DNA from: PMG-095 sp049324695
GTDB taxonomy: Bacteria; Myxococcota_A; Polyangia; Polyangiales; Polyangiaceae
NCBI GenBank assembly: GCA_049324695.1
Contig: JBMOMJ010000054.1
Location: 1-64,000 of the forward strand
Direction of reading: 5' to 3'
Length of the DNA stretch: 64,000 nucleotides
Part shown: positions 7,837-15,502 of the stretch, piece after piece
How positions within the stretch are numbered: the stretch's first letter is position 1
Layout: each line of letters starts with the position of its first letter
The notes under the pieces: generated by a model
Told to the model about the DNA's origin: nothing
Database searches by the model: none
The model's input: the letters and a program-made list of their open reading frames with translations, nothing else
Program-made: the position numbers and the translations under genes

Positions 7837-8514
7837 TTAGCGAGCCGTCCCCCGCTCCGAGTAGTCGGGGCGCTCCAAGAATGCTTGCTCGGGCTGCTCT
7901 GGGTGGCCCTGTACGCCCAACAGGGCACAGCGTATAAAGCTGGTGTGATCCAACGAGAGGTTGCTGAAGTCGCAGCCAATTAGGTTCGTATCAACGAAGC
8001 TCGCCCGCTCAGGGTTCGCTCGTGAGAAGTTGCAGGCGGGGATCTTGCACGAGCTAAAGTCAGCGCGTTTCAGCTTGCTTGCTTCGAATGTCGTTTTCAG
8101 AAATGAACAACGCAGGAACGCAGCCTTGTAGAGGTTCGTATGGGAAAGGTCGAGGTCGACGAAGGCCGAATCCACCACGTCCCAGCTCGGGATCTCGCAT
8201 CCAGCCAAGGTTCCCTTCTGGAAAGTGCTGTTCTTGATTAGTGCATCCTGCAACGTGCAGTCTTTGAAGACGCAGTCGATGAACGTGCACTGCGATAGTT
8301 TTACACCGTTTAGGTCGACGCTTCTGAACGTGACCCCGGTGAAACGGCAATCCACGAACTCGGCGCCGATCAGGTTTACCTCTTGCACCGTGCCGGTGCT
8401 GACGTCAGCACTCCTTCCGCGCAGTTGGACACCGCCCGGCGCGCGTACGATCCACTTTTGGTGTTGTGCTAAAACGACTTTGTCAAATGTCTCGGGCATT
8501 GGACACACTCTCAT
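7837..8514 (-). CDS. Pentapeptide-repeat protein
   Basis: A 225-residue protein with tandem A(D/N)LXX-type repeats running from about residue 40 to 200 (VNLIGAEFVDCRF, VDLNGVKLSQCTF, LSHTNLYKAAFLRCSF, ANPERASFVDTNLIGCDF). This predicts a right-handed quadrilateral beta-helix. Possible starts are ATG 8514 and ATG 8499 (MPETF); the second lacks a better ribosome site, so both remain possible. No export signal. Pentapeptide-repeat proteins often accompany VgrG/Rhs loci and some mimic DNA to inhibit gyrase, but no specific target can be read here. The gene is convergent with the DUF559 gene. Confidence 0.85.
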   Translation of the reverse strand: MRVCPMPETFDKVVLAQHQKWIVRAPGGVQLRGRSADVSTGTVQEVNLIGAEFVDCRFTGVTFRSVDLNGVKLSQCTFIDCVFKDCTLQDALIKNSTFQKGTLAGCEIPSWDVVDSAFVDLDLSHTNLYKAAFLRCSFLKTTFEASKLKRADFSSCKIPACNFSRANPERASFVDTNLIGCDFSNLSLDHTSFIRCALLGVQGHPEQPEQAFLERPDYSERGTAR

Positions 8515-8674
8515 GGTTCGATGAAAGTTACGGGAATCGGATCGTGACCATCGTTGACCAGTGATTGATTCACGGAGTTCGCGTGCTGCTGCATTAGCAC
8601 TTTATCAAATCAGGGACGGAATGCAGCTCGGAGTAGGTGCTCGTGCAGGCGCGGTTGCGCCGAGAAAGGTCCCT

Positions 8675-9929
8675 ATGAAACGAGTCAGCAGCTACTTGAA
8701 GATGCGTGTGCTGGGCGCGATCGAGTCCGCGCCAGGCGAAACCATCGTGGCCCGCATTCGCTACGTGAGCGAGCAGTCGTTCCTCGATGAAGATGGTCAA
8801 CGTTTTTCGCTTCACCTGGCGCACGATCCAAACTTGGTATTCGCGCTACAAGAAGGACGGCACCACGAGCGTGCTCGCGAAGCCTCGCTCGGACAAAGGC
8901 AAAACCCGGAAAATGACGCCCGAGGAAGTGCACGAAGCGATCGAGCAAGTGCGCGGCCAGTTTCATGGCGCATACAACGTCAGCTCCGTGTACCGAGCGT
9001 GCGTCGAGCGCGGCCTGCTTCAACGCGAGCACATCGCGCCCAACACATTCCACCGCATCATCAAGGCGTACGAGCTGCTCAAGCCCGACGCCGAAGTGGC
9101 GAGCAAACGCCGGCTGGCATTCGCCAAAGCGCACGTGAACGAGCTCTGGCAAGCCGACACCATGGTCGGGCCCTACGTACAACAGGGCGCCGGGCGAGTG
9201 CAGGCGCGGCTCATCGCGTTTCTCGACGACGCGAGTCGAGTTGTCTGCCACGGCGAATTCTTCCTCGCCGACAACACCGAGGCGCTACTCTCGTGCTTCA
9301 AGACGGCGCTCTACAAGCGTGGCCTTTGCGAGTGCTTGTACGTAGATAATGGCAGCAACTACTCGTCGCTAGAAATCTCGCAGGTGTGCCAGCGCCTCGG
9401 CACCATTCTTTGCCACACGCCCGTGCGCGATGGCGCTGCAAAAGGGAAGATCGAGCGATTCTTTCGCACGGTCCGCGAAAGCTTCCTCATTCGAAAGCTC
9501 GACCTCGCAAGCCTCGGCGCACTGAATCGCGGATTCGCCAGCTGGGTCGAGGACGAGTACCACCAACGCGAGCACAGCTCGCTCGGCATGAAACCGCTCG
9601 ACCGCTTCGCGCTCGACATCGCGCGACTGCGCTTCTTGTCGCCGGGCGATGTCAGCGACGAACTCTTCTTCGTCGAGCAAGACAGAACGGTCCTCGCCGA
9701 CAACACCTTCTCCCTCAAGAACACCCGCTTCGAAGTCCCACGCAATCTCTCTGGTCGTAAGGTCCAAATTCGTTTCGATCGCTTGAAATTCGATCGTGCG
9801 ATCGTGTATTTCAAAGGCGAGCGCATGGGCGAAGCGCGCCCTGTCGACTTCATTGCCAATGATCGGAAACCCTCTCGCAAGTCCACGACGCCGACGCATT
9901 CCTACGATGTCAGCGAGGTGGAGACATGA
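8675..9929 (+). pseudogene. TniA-like DDE transposase with a +1 frameshift in a T5 run
   Basis: ATG 8675 begins MKRVSSYLKMRVLGAIESAPG, the normal helix-turn-helix start of this transposase group; the frame is broken at TTTTT (8803-8807). Removing one T joins …DEDGQRFR to FTWRTIQTWYSRYKK and restores a full protein of about 417 residues. Downstream, the rve core is complete: D in LWQADTMVGPY, D in LYVDNGSNY, E in AAKGKIERFFRTV, then an intact C-terminal beta-barrel region. A downstream ATG at 8787 can give a 380-residue protein lacking only the first DNA-binding helix. It pairs with the ATPase gene that follows after about 35 bases. Sequencing error in the homopolymer is possible. Confidence 0.8.
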
Positions 9930-9963
9930 CCTCGCACGGATCCGTGGCGGCGGGAGGGCGGTC

Positions 9964-10761
9964 ATGATCCGCGCGCACTTCGGCCTCGCAAAAGACCCGT
10001 TTTCCTCGGAGAGCATCACGCTTTTGCCCTACCAGCGCGAGGTGCTCGACATCCTGCGCGTCCACTGCCAGCAGGGTGGTTTCTGCCTCATCGTCGGTGA
10101 ACCCGGCACCGGCAAGAGCGTCATCAAACGAGCCCTGTGCGAGTACGACCCCAAGCGCTTGATGACACCGGTCGTCAATCGCACACTCCACACCTACCAC
10201 TCGACACTGCGCATCCTCTGCGAGGCCTTTCAGATCGAAGCTGAAGGCCACGACGTGCGTTGCGAACGGCGCCTCATCGCCGAAGCACGGCGCCTGCACA
10301 CCGCCGGCAAGATGCTCGCACCCATCATCGACGACGCGCACCTGATGAGCGTGGCGGCGCTGCGAAAAATCCGCCTGCTCTTCGAGGACTTCCCCAAAAA
10401 CCACTGCCTCGTCCTCGTCGCCCAGCCCGAACTCCTTACGAACCTCGCCCTCACCGTCAACGAAGACCTCAAAAACCGCGTTACCTACTCCGTTTTGCTC
10501 AAGAAACTCGCTCCCGACAGCGTCGCCGACTTCATCCACGCTGAGCTCGACAAGGCCGCTCTCGCGCACAACACCTTCAGCGACGACGCCCTCAGCCTCA
10601 TCGTCCGCTCGTCCGAAGGCGGCCTGCGCCGCACCAGAAACCTCTGCCTCGGCGCCCTGCTCGAAGCCGTCCGCGACCGCACCAAAACCGTCGACCTCAA
10701 GCACGTCAACCGCGTCCTGCTTCAGCCCCACTGGCGCAATGAGGTCGACCTGCCCCATTAG
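9964..10761 (+). CDS. TniB/ExeA-like AAA+ transposition ATPase
   Basis: A 265-residue AAA+ ATPase starting at ATG 9964 behind GGGAGGGCG. It opens with MIRAHFGLAKDPF, the 'ExeA' start. It has Walker A GEPGTGKS at residues 45-52, Walker B PIIDDAH near 113-119, and a sensor-type VLVAQPEL. Partner of the TniA-like transposase immediately upstream, where such ATPases activate the transposase and select target DNA. ORF intact with no frameshift, unlike its partner. Confidence 0.85.
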   Translation: MIRAHFGLAKDPFSSESITLLPYQREVLDILRVHCQQGGFCLIVGEPGTGKSVIKRALCEYDPKRLMTPVVNRTLHTYHSTLRILCEAFQIEAEGHDVRCERRLIAEARRLHTAGKMLAPIIDDAHLMSVAALRKIRLLFEDFPKNHCLVLVAQPELLTNLALTVNEDLKNRVTYSVLLKKLAPDSVADFIHAELDKAALAHNTFSDDALSLIVRSSEGGLRRTRNLCLGALLEAVRDRTKTVDLKHVNRVLLQPHWRNEVDLPH

Positions 10762-10992
10762 CTCGTACTCCCAAATTCAGTCTCCCAACGCCGTCGTAGC
10801 GCCACACGCCTACGACGGCGTTGGCCATTTGAGCGCGGCGAGTCGCGTCTTCTGGCTACGATGATTTTGGCCCAAAATTGCGATGTCAGCGCGACATTTC
10901 GGCGCAACCTCTACGACGTCAATTCTGCGAAGCTCTACGATATCAATTCGGCACTCAACACCTTCGTGCCGGTCTGTCCGATTGCACGTGGA

Positions 10993-11092
10993 GTTGACCA
11001 CCCGTTTGCAACGAAGTTGACCACCCCTAATCAGGGAAGTTGACCACCCGGTTCCACGGGAAGTTGACCGGGCAAGATCAGCGAAGTTGACC
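10993..11092 (+). repeat. Five iterated GTTGACC transposase-binding sites at the IS21 left end
   Basis: GTTGACC occurs at 10993, 11016, 11039, 11063 and 11086, i.e. every 23-24 bp, each within a longer AGTTGACCACCC-like unit. Inverted counterparts lie near the right end (ggtggtcaacttc at about 13549). This is the multiple-terminal-repeat arrangement known for IS21, where IstA binds. The spacing is regular but the intervening sequence varies, so it is not a CRISPR array. Confidence 0.85.
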
Positions 11093-11159
11093 ACCAGTTG
11101 CAGGGTGGTCAGCTTCGCGGGCCGAAGGGAGTCGGCGGCGCGCACAAGACCCCCTGGGC

Positions 11160-12674
11160 ATGGCACTGGTGCCGGCCATGGCCAGAGACAGGAAGACCGC
11201 GCGTATGCAAGAGCAGATTAAGGTGTTGTTGAGTCAGGGCCTCTCAATTCGGAAGGTGGCTCTGGCGCTCGGGATATCGCGTCAGACGGTTCGCAAGTTC
11301 GGCGTGGATCAGCCTGCCGAAGCGAGTGTTGGTGGCGCTGCTGCTAGTCAGCTGGCTTGGGATGCGGCTATCGACTGGCAAGACGTGGCCAAGCAGGCCG
11401 CGGGCGGCGCTACGATCAAACAACTGCACAGCGAGCTCGCGCCTGAAGCGAGCTACTCGCGCTTTCGACGCCGGCTGATGGCGATGGCGTCGCGACCGAT
11501 GGCCGCGACCATGCGCCTCGAGCACAGGCCCGGCGAGCAGGTGCAAATCGACTACTGCGATGGCATCGAGATCGTCGACAGGGTGACCGGCGAGTGCCGC
11601 AAGACGCATCTGTTCTGCGCGGTCTTGCCGTTCAGCTCGTACACGTTCGGTGAGTTTGCGTGGAGCCAAAATCTCGCCTCTTTCATTGAGTCTCATGAGC
11701 GGATGTGGGCTTTTTTCGGGGGCGTGGCGCCGTACGTCGTGATCGACAACCTCAAGTCCGGAGTGCGCGCCGCGCATCGCTATGACCCCGACGTCAATCC
11801 AACATACTGCGAGTACGGCAATCATCAAGGGTTCGCCGTGCTGCCGGCGCGCCCATACAAGCCTCGCGATAAGGCCACCGTCGAAGCCACGATCGGCGCG
11901 ATTCAGCGCGGCTTCTTCCAGGAAGTGCGAAAGCGGGTCTTCTACTCGTTGGCGGAGCTGAATGCTGCGTTCCGCGCATATCTCGAGCGATTCAACGACG
12001 GCGTGATGAAGGACCATGGGAGCAGCCGTCGCGAGCGGTTCGCACAGGAGCAACCGTTGTTGCGCGCCCTGCCCCAGAGCCGCTTCGAGCTGTTCGACTG
12101 GCGCACAGCGAAGGTGCACCCCGACTGCCACGTCCAGGTCGACAAGAATTTCTACTCCGCGCCACATCGCATGATCGGGCAAACCGTTCGAGTGCGCCTC
12201 GGCGCAAAGCTGGTCGAGCTGTTCACCGCCGATCACGAGCGCCTCACCGCTCACGCTCGGCTTTCCGGAACAGGAAAATTCTCGACCGATGAGCAACATT
12301 ACCCGGACGGGAAGCTGAGTGTTCGGCGCTTCGAGGTGCGCTCGGCGCAGGCCGAAGCCGAGCGGATCGGCCCCAAGACGCTCGCGCTGGTGCAATCACT
12401 GATCCATTCGAGTCACCCGCTGCGTTACCTGCGCCGTGTGCAAGGCATCCTCCGTTTGCCGCAAAGCAACGGCGTCACGCGCGAGGCACTCGAGTACGCC
12501 GCGGACAAGGCGCTGACGTTCAAGAAGCCACGGCTCGCTTACATCAAGGCCTGCGCCGAGCACTATGACGCCAACGGTGCTCGACTCGTGCTCGTCAAGC
12601 CCAGGCGCGATGGCGAGGACTTGTACCTTCATCGCCAAACCGACAGCGCCGACGCGAGCGGAGGTGAATCATGA
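11160..12674 (+). CDS. istA: IS21-family transposase IstA
   Basis: A 504-residue protein (ATG 11160; ATG 11178 at MARDRKTARMQEQIK is an equally good start). Helix-turn-helix SIRKVALALGISRQTVRKF at about residues 24-42, and an rve integrase core with D in EQVQIDYCDG, D in YVVIDNLKSGV and E in KATVEATIGAIQ. The C-terminal Mu-type beta domain (KVHPDCHVQVDKNFYSAPH) is complete. Ends in ATGA overlapping istB by 4 bp, the coupling normal for IS21. Confidence 0.93.
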   Translation: MALVPAMARDRKTARMQEQIKVLLSQGLSIRKVALALGISRQTVRKFGVDQPAEASVGGAAASQLAWDAAIDWQDVAKQAAGGATIKQLHSELAPEASYSRFRRRLMAMASRPMAATMRLEHRPGEQVQIDYCDGIEIVDRVTGECRKTHLFCAVLPFSSYTFGEFAWSQNLASFIESHERMWAFFGGVAPYVVIDNLKSGVRAAHRYDPDVNPTYCEYGNHQGFAVLPARPYKPRDKATVEATIGAIQRGFFQEVRKRVFYSLAELNAAFRAYLERFNDGVMKDHGSSRRERFAQEQPLLRALPQSRFELFDWRTAKVHPDCHVQVDKNFYSAPHRMIGQTVRVRLGAKLVELFTADHERLTAHARLSGTGKFSTDEQHYPDGKLSVRRFEVRSAQAEAERIGPKTLALVQSLIHSSHPLRYLRRVQGILRLPQSNGVTREALEYAADKALTFKKPRLAYIKACAEHYDANGARLVLVKPRRDGEDLYLHRQTDSADASGGES

Positions 12675-13417
12675 TTTCTGAGCAAACGAGACTGCTCGCC
12701 CATCAGCTTCGACTGTTCGGCATTCACGCTCAGATGGAGCGCCGTGCTGCGGAAGCCCTCGCCAGCCAGATGCACCCCCTCGAATTCCTGCGGCTGCTGC
12801 TCGAGGACGAAGCCCTGTTCCGCAAGGACCGCGTTGCCAAAACCCTCGCCACGCGTGCCGGATTCCGTTCCCAAGCCGCCATCGAGGACTGGGACGCGAC
12901 GTACGATCGCGGCATCGCCAAAGCGAAACTCAAGGAGCTCGCAACACTCGCCTTCTTCACCGGCAAGGAGAATCTGCTGCTCTTCGGCAAGACCGGCGAG
13001 GGCAAGACTCACTTGGCGGTCGCGCTCGGCAGGCGCCTGTGCGCTGAGGGGATCTCGACCACGTTCGTGCCGGTGAACTTGCTCTTCGAAGAAATCGCCG
13101 CAGCGAAGGCCGCAGGCAAATACCTGCAGCTGCTCCAGCAACTCAACAGAGCCAAAGTCCTCATCCTCGACGACTTCGGCCTGCGTTCGTACACACACGA
13201 GGAGGCCACCGCACTGGTCGATCTACTCGAGGAACGCTACCAACGCAGCATCGTGATCATCACGTCGCAAGTCGACAATCGGGGATGGACGAAGCTGTTC
13301 GAAGATCCCGTCGTTGCCGAAGCCATTGTCGACCGACTCGTTCACCCGAGCCAGCGCGTTGTCCTCAAGGGCGGCTCGTACCGAGAGCGCTTGGCCAACG
13401 CTAAGAAGCCCACCTGA
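12671..13417 (+). CDS. istB: IS21-family helper ATPase IstB
   Basis: A 248-residue DnaC-like AAA+ protein. N-terminal IstB domain (LLAHQLRLFGIHAQMERRAAE), Walker A GKTGEGKTH at about residues 107-115, Walker B KVLILDDFGL about 165-174, and C-terminal RSIVIITSQ and DRLVHPSQRVVLKGGSYR as in other IstB proteins. Helps IstA capture target DNA. Start ATG 12671 overlaps the istA stop. Confidence 0.95.
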   Translation: MISEQTRLLAHQLRLFGIHAQMERRAAEALASQMHPLEFLRLLLEDEALFRKDRVAKTLATRAGFRSQAAIEDWDATYDRGIAKAKLKELATLAFFTGKENLLLFGKTGEGKTHLAVALGRRLCAEGISTTFVPVNLLFEEIAAAKAAGKYLQLLQQLNRAKVLILDDFGLRSYTHEEATALVDLLEERYQRSIVIITSQVDNRGWTKLFEDPVVAEAIVDRLVHPSQRVVLKGGSYRERLANAKKPT

Positions 13418-13802
13418 GCGTCGCTGCGCTCCGAACTTGACCACTGCAAACTTGGCCCTCTCGAGGGCATTTTCATAAAACTCAGTTTCGAAGATTCGGC
13501 ACTCGCGTCGCTCACGCTCCGGCCCGGCCAGTTCCGTTCGGCCAGGGTGGTCAACTTCAGCGCAAACGGGTGGGTAACTCCGCTGCAAACGGGCAGCCGG
13601 TCACCGCTCGAACAGTCGACAGGCTTCCTCCGAGCTTCATCCCGGACCAACAACTGGAGCCCGGTTTCGATGACGTCCCTACGCTTTCGACACTTCATCG
13701 GCGGTTTACTTTCATTCGTCTTCCCAGTGCTCACCTGACGGGTTTATCCCGCCTTTTCCGTCTCGCTCACCACCCTGGTCATTGGACCAGAGCTGGGCGC
13801 AA

Positions 13803-13852
13803 CTCCAAATTCATGCTCGGCGCTTCGCGCCTGCGCGTGAATGGAGGAGACG
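13803..13852 (+). repeat. Hairpin element copy A (single hairpin)
   Basis: Nested stems: CTCC/GGAG, ATTCA (13809) / TGAAT (13838), then internal loop TGCTC / TGCGCG, then inner stem GGCGC-TTC-GCGCC. The same architecture with different inner stems recurs at 15371-15468 and, inverted, at 28493-28590. This copy lacks the second hairpin and marks the left edge of the duplicated 491-residue gene unit. Confidence 0.75.
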
Positions 13853-13886
13853 CGTCGGCGAGAGTCTGTGAGCCGCGACGCCGCGG

Positions 13887-15362
13887 CTACGAGGACTTCT
13901 TTTGTTGGTTCCAGAGGCGCGTGTACTCGAGGTCGGTGTCGAGTTCCTTGTAGTCCAAGTGTTCGACGCGGCCGAGGTAGCGATCGCGGCGCACCCCTTG
14001 CACGATGAGCATCGTGATGAGGCGGCTATGGTCCTGAATCGTCAGCTGGTAGTCTAGGGCGCGGAAGCTGATCGAGACCCGATCCGGCTCGCGCGGATCT
14101 TCGGTGATGTCCACGACGCGCACGGACTCGGTGCCGTCATCGAGCCGGCGAATGGAATACTCAGTGCCGCCCAACGCTTCGACGCGATAGTTCTCGACTC
14201 CGAAGCGCGTGCTGGAGACGGCCTTGTTGGGGCGCTTGATGTACACGTAGGTAAGGCGCTGCGGACCGGTGAAGTCGTCGCCGTCGAAATCGAAGTGGAG
14301 CTCGGTCTCACCGATCGTCACGGCTCGCGCATGGTGCTTCGGCGTCTTGCCGGCCTGCTTTTGTGGCCACGCCAGCTCCGCTCGACTGTCGCGGGGAAGA
14401 AGCGGCGTGAGCGCCGTGTTCGGTTCAGTCGCGTAGAGGCCATGTGGCGTGAGCGAAAATGTGAGGTCGTCGTGGCTTCGATGCGTGGGGACGTCGAACA
14501 CTATCTTCTCGAACACGTCCGAGTTCGTCGCTACGTAGCGGCGCTCGGGGGAGCTAGGATCGTATGCCTGCGGAAGCAGTTCCACGTCGAGCGCTCGCGC
14601 GACGCTCGGGGGATCCCAAATCGCCAAGTTGCCGAGCAACGAGAGTCGCTCTACGAGCCGTCGATACGGGTCGCCGGACAGCGGCTGGGGCCGAAAGATG
14701 CTGACCGGCAGAAATGCTGAATCAAAACCTGGTCTCGGTGGAGGAGGCGCGGGCTTACGGCGCCCCGAGCCTGAGTAACTGATGCGCACCGCGTCGACGC
14801 GTTCGCGCGCTTCATCCACATAGCGCGTGCGGGCGTTCACGAAGAGCAAGTAGCGCGCATTGCGATAACAGTGGACGTACTCGTCCGATGCCTCGGCGAC
14901 CCAGTCGTTTTCGAGCTGCGGGAGCAAGCTTTGGCAGAAGTCGTCGTCGGTTAGGCGGACGGTTCTTCCTGATTGCTGGAACTCCCAGCGAAGCGCATCT
15001 CTTTCCACCTTTAGATCGAAGGTTTCTGCGCGCTCGGCGTTTATTGTAACCTTCCCTCTCCAGTCGAGCTTGAGCTCCTCGAAGTCCTCAACCGCAGCAA
15101 TCAGTATGACGCATCTTTGCCCCGACTCGCTGCACTCGATGCGGGGGGCGTGCGCAGGGTTACTCGCGTCAACGGGCTGGGCCAAGCCAAGGGCGTAGCC
15201 CGTTGATGGCTCCTCGAGCCCGGCATATCGTTCATGAAAGTCCAGCCAAACGTCGAAGCACGGCTGCCCGCTTTCAGCGAACCAACGCTTAATGTCCTCG
15301 AGTGGAACGCTGGGACCGCGTTTCAAAGTCGCCAGATATTGCTGTGCGCGTTGAGTTAGCAT
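13887..15362 (-). CDS. Putative immunity protein, SUKH-like N-terminus (copy 2)
   Basis: A 491-residue cytosolic protein; ATG 15362 (MLTQRAQQYLATLKR) matches the start of its paralog, so the longer open frame upstream is not used. Residues ~15-60 (PLEDIKRWFAESGQPCFDVWLDFHERYAGLE) resemble the opening of SMI1/KNR4-SUKH immunity domains (F..rYgGL). The rest, with LTFSLTPHGLYATEPN and SYSGSGRRKP, is unfamiliar and beta-rich. It lies second behind the Rhs toxin, after an almost identical gene. Divergence between the two is concentrated in small scattered changes, as expected when a spare immunity gene drifts to a new specificity. Function inferred from position. Confidence 0.65.
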   Translation of the reverse strand: MLTQRAQQYLATLKRGPSVPLEDIKRWFAESGQPCFDVWLDFHERYAGLEEPSTGYALGLAQPVDASNPAHAPRIECSESGQRCVILIAAVEDFEELKLDWRGKVTINAERAETFDLKVERDALRWEFQQSGRTVRLTDDDFCQSLLPQLENDWVAEASDEYVHCYRNARYLLFVNARTRYVDEARERVDAVRISYSGSGRRKPAPPPPRPGFDSAFLPVSIFRPQPLSGDPYRRLVERLSLLGNLAIWDPPSVARALDVELLPQAYDPSSPERRYVATNSDVFEKIVFDVPTHRSHDDLTFSLTPHGLYATEPNTALTPLLPRDSRAELAWPQKQAGKTPKHHARAVTIGETELHFDFDGDDFTGPQRLTYVYIKRPNKAVSSTRFGVENYRVEALGGTEYSIRRLDDGTESVRVVDITEDPREPDRVSISFRALDYQLTIQDHSRLITMLIVQGVRRDRYLGRVEHLDYKELDTDLEYTRLWNQQKKSS

Positions 15363-15370
15363 GGTTGCCT

Positions 15371-15468
15371 CCACTCGCAGGTGCTCGTCCCCGTTGGGGA
15401 CTGCGCGCCTGCGGTCTCCTCCAAATTCATGCTCGGCCGAGGCCGGCCTGCGCGTGAATGGAGGAGAC
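15371..15468 (+). repeat. Hairpin element copy B (double hairpin)
   Basis: Hairpin 2: CGCAGG (15376) - TGCTC - GTCCCC gtt GGGGAC - TGCGCG - CCTGCG (to 15413). Hairpin 1: GTCTCCTCC (15414) aa ATTCA - TGCTC - GGCCG aggc CGGCC - TGCGCG - TGAAT GGAGGAGAC (to 15468). Every stem is fully paired and the two hairpins share identical internal loops. The element sits directly between the two 491-residue genes. Confidence 0.8.
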
Positions 15469-15502
15469 ACGTCGGCGAGAGTCTGTGAGCCGCGACGCCG
15501 GG

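Larger units (their letters stand above)
8675..10960 (+). mobile_element. TniA/TniB-type transposon, boundaries unresolved
   Basis: The transposase and ATPase genes form the core. Behind them, CTCTACGACGTCAATTC (10909-10925) and CTCTACGATATCAATTC (10933-10949) are near-identical direct repeats 24 bp apart, and a related gatgtcagcgcgac lies at about 10882; such iterated sites are typical transposase-binding repeats near element ends. No matching repeats were found to the left of 8675, so the left end is lost or not recognised. An IS21 element sits immediately to the right. Confidence 0.5.
10975..13595 (+). mobile_element. IS21-family insertion sequence with 7-bp target duplication
   Basis: Left end TGTCCGATTGCACGTGGAGTT at 10975 and right end (reverse complement) TGCCCGTTTGCAGCGGAGTT ending at 13595 are imperfect terminal inverted repeats with the family's TG…CA ends. 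They are flanked by the direct repeat GCCGGTC (10968-10974 and 13596-13602), a 7-bp target duplication. Length 2621 bp, carrying istA and istB. Intact ends, target duplication and open genes indicate a recent, probably active insertion. Confidence 0.9.

Noticed and set aside
9910..10758. 282-codon minus-strand frame
   Set aside because: Antisense to the TniB-like ATPase; Val/Glu/Ala-rich shadow composition.
10993..11092. Possible CRISPR-like array
   Set aside because: Repeat core only about 7-12 bp, period 23-24 bp, located at the end of an IS21 element, with inverted counterparts at the other end: transposase-binding sites.
11244..12395. 383-codon minus-strand frame inside istA
   Set aside because: Shadow of a certain IS21 transposase gene.
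13342..13734. 130-codon minus-strand frame across the IS21 right end
   Set aside because: Spans istB, the IS end and flanking DNA; no domain and crosses a recent insertion boundary.
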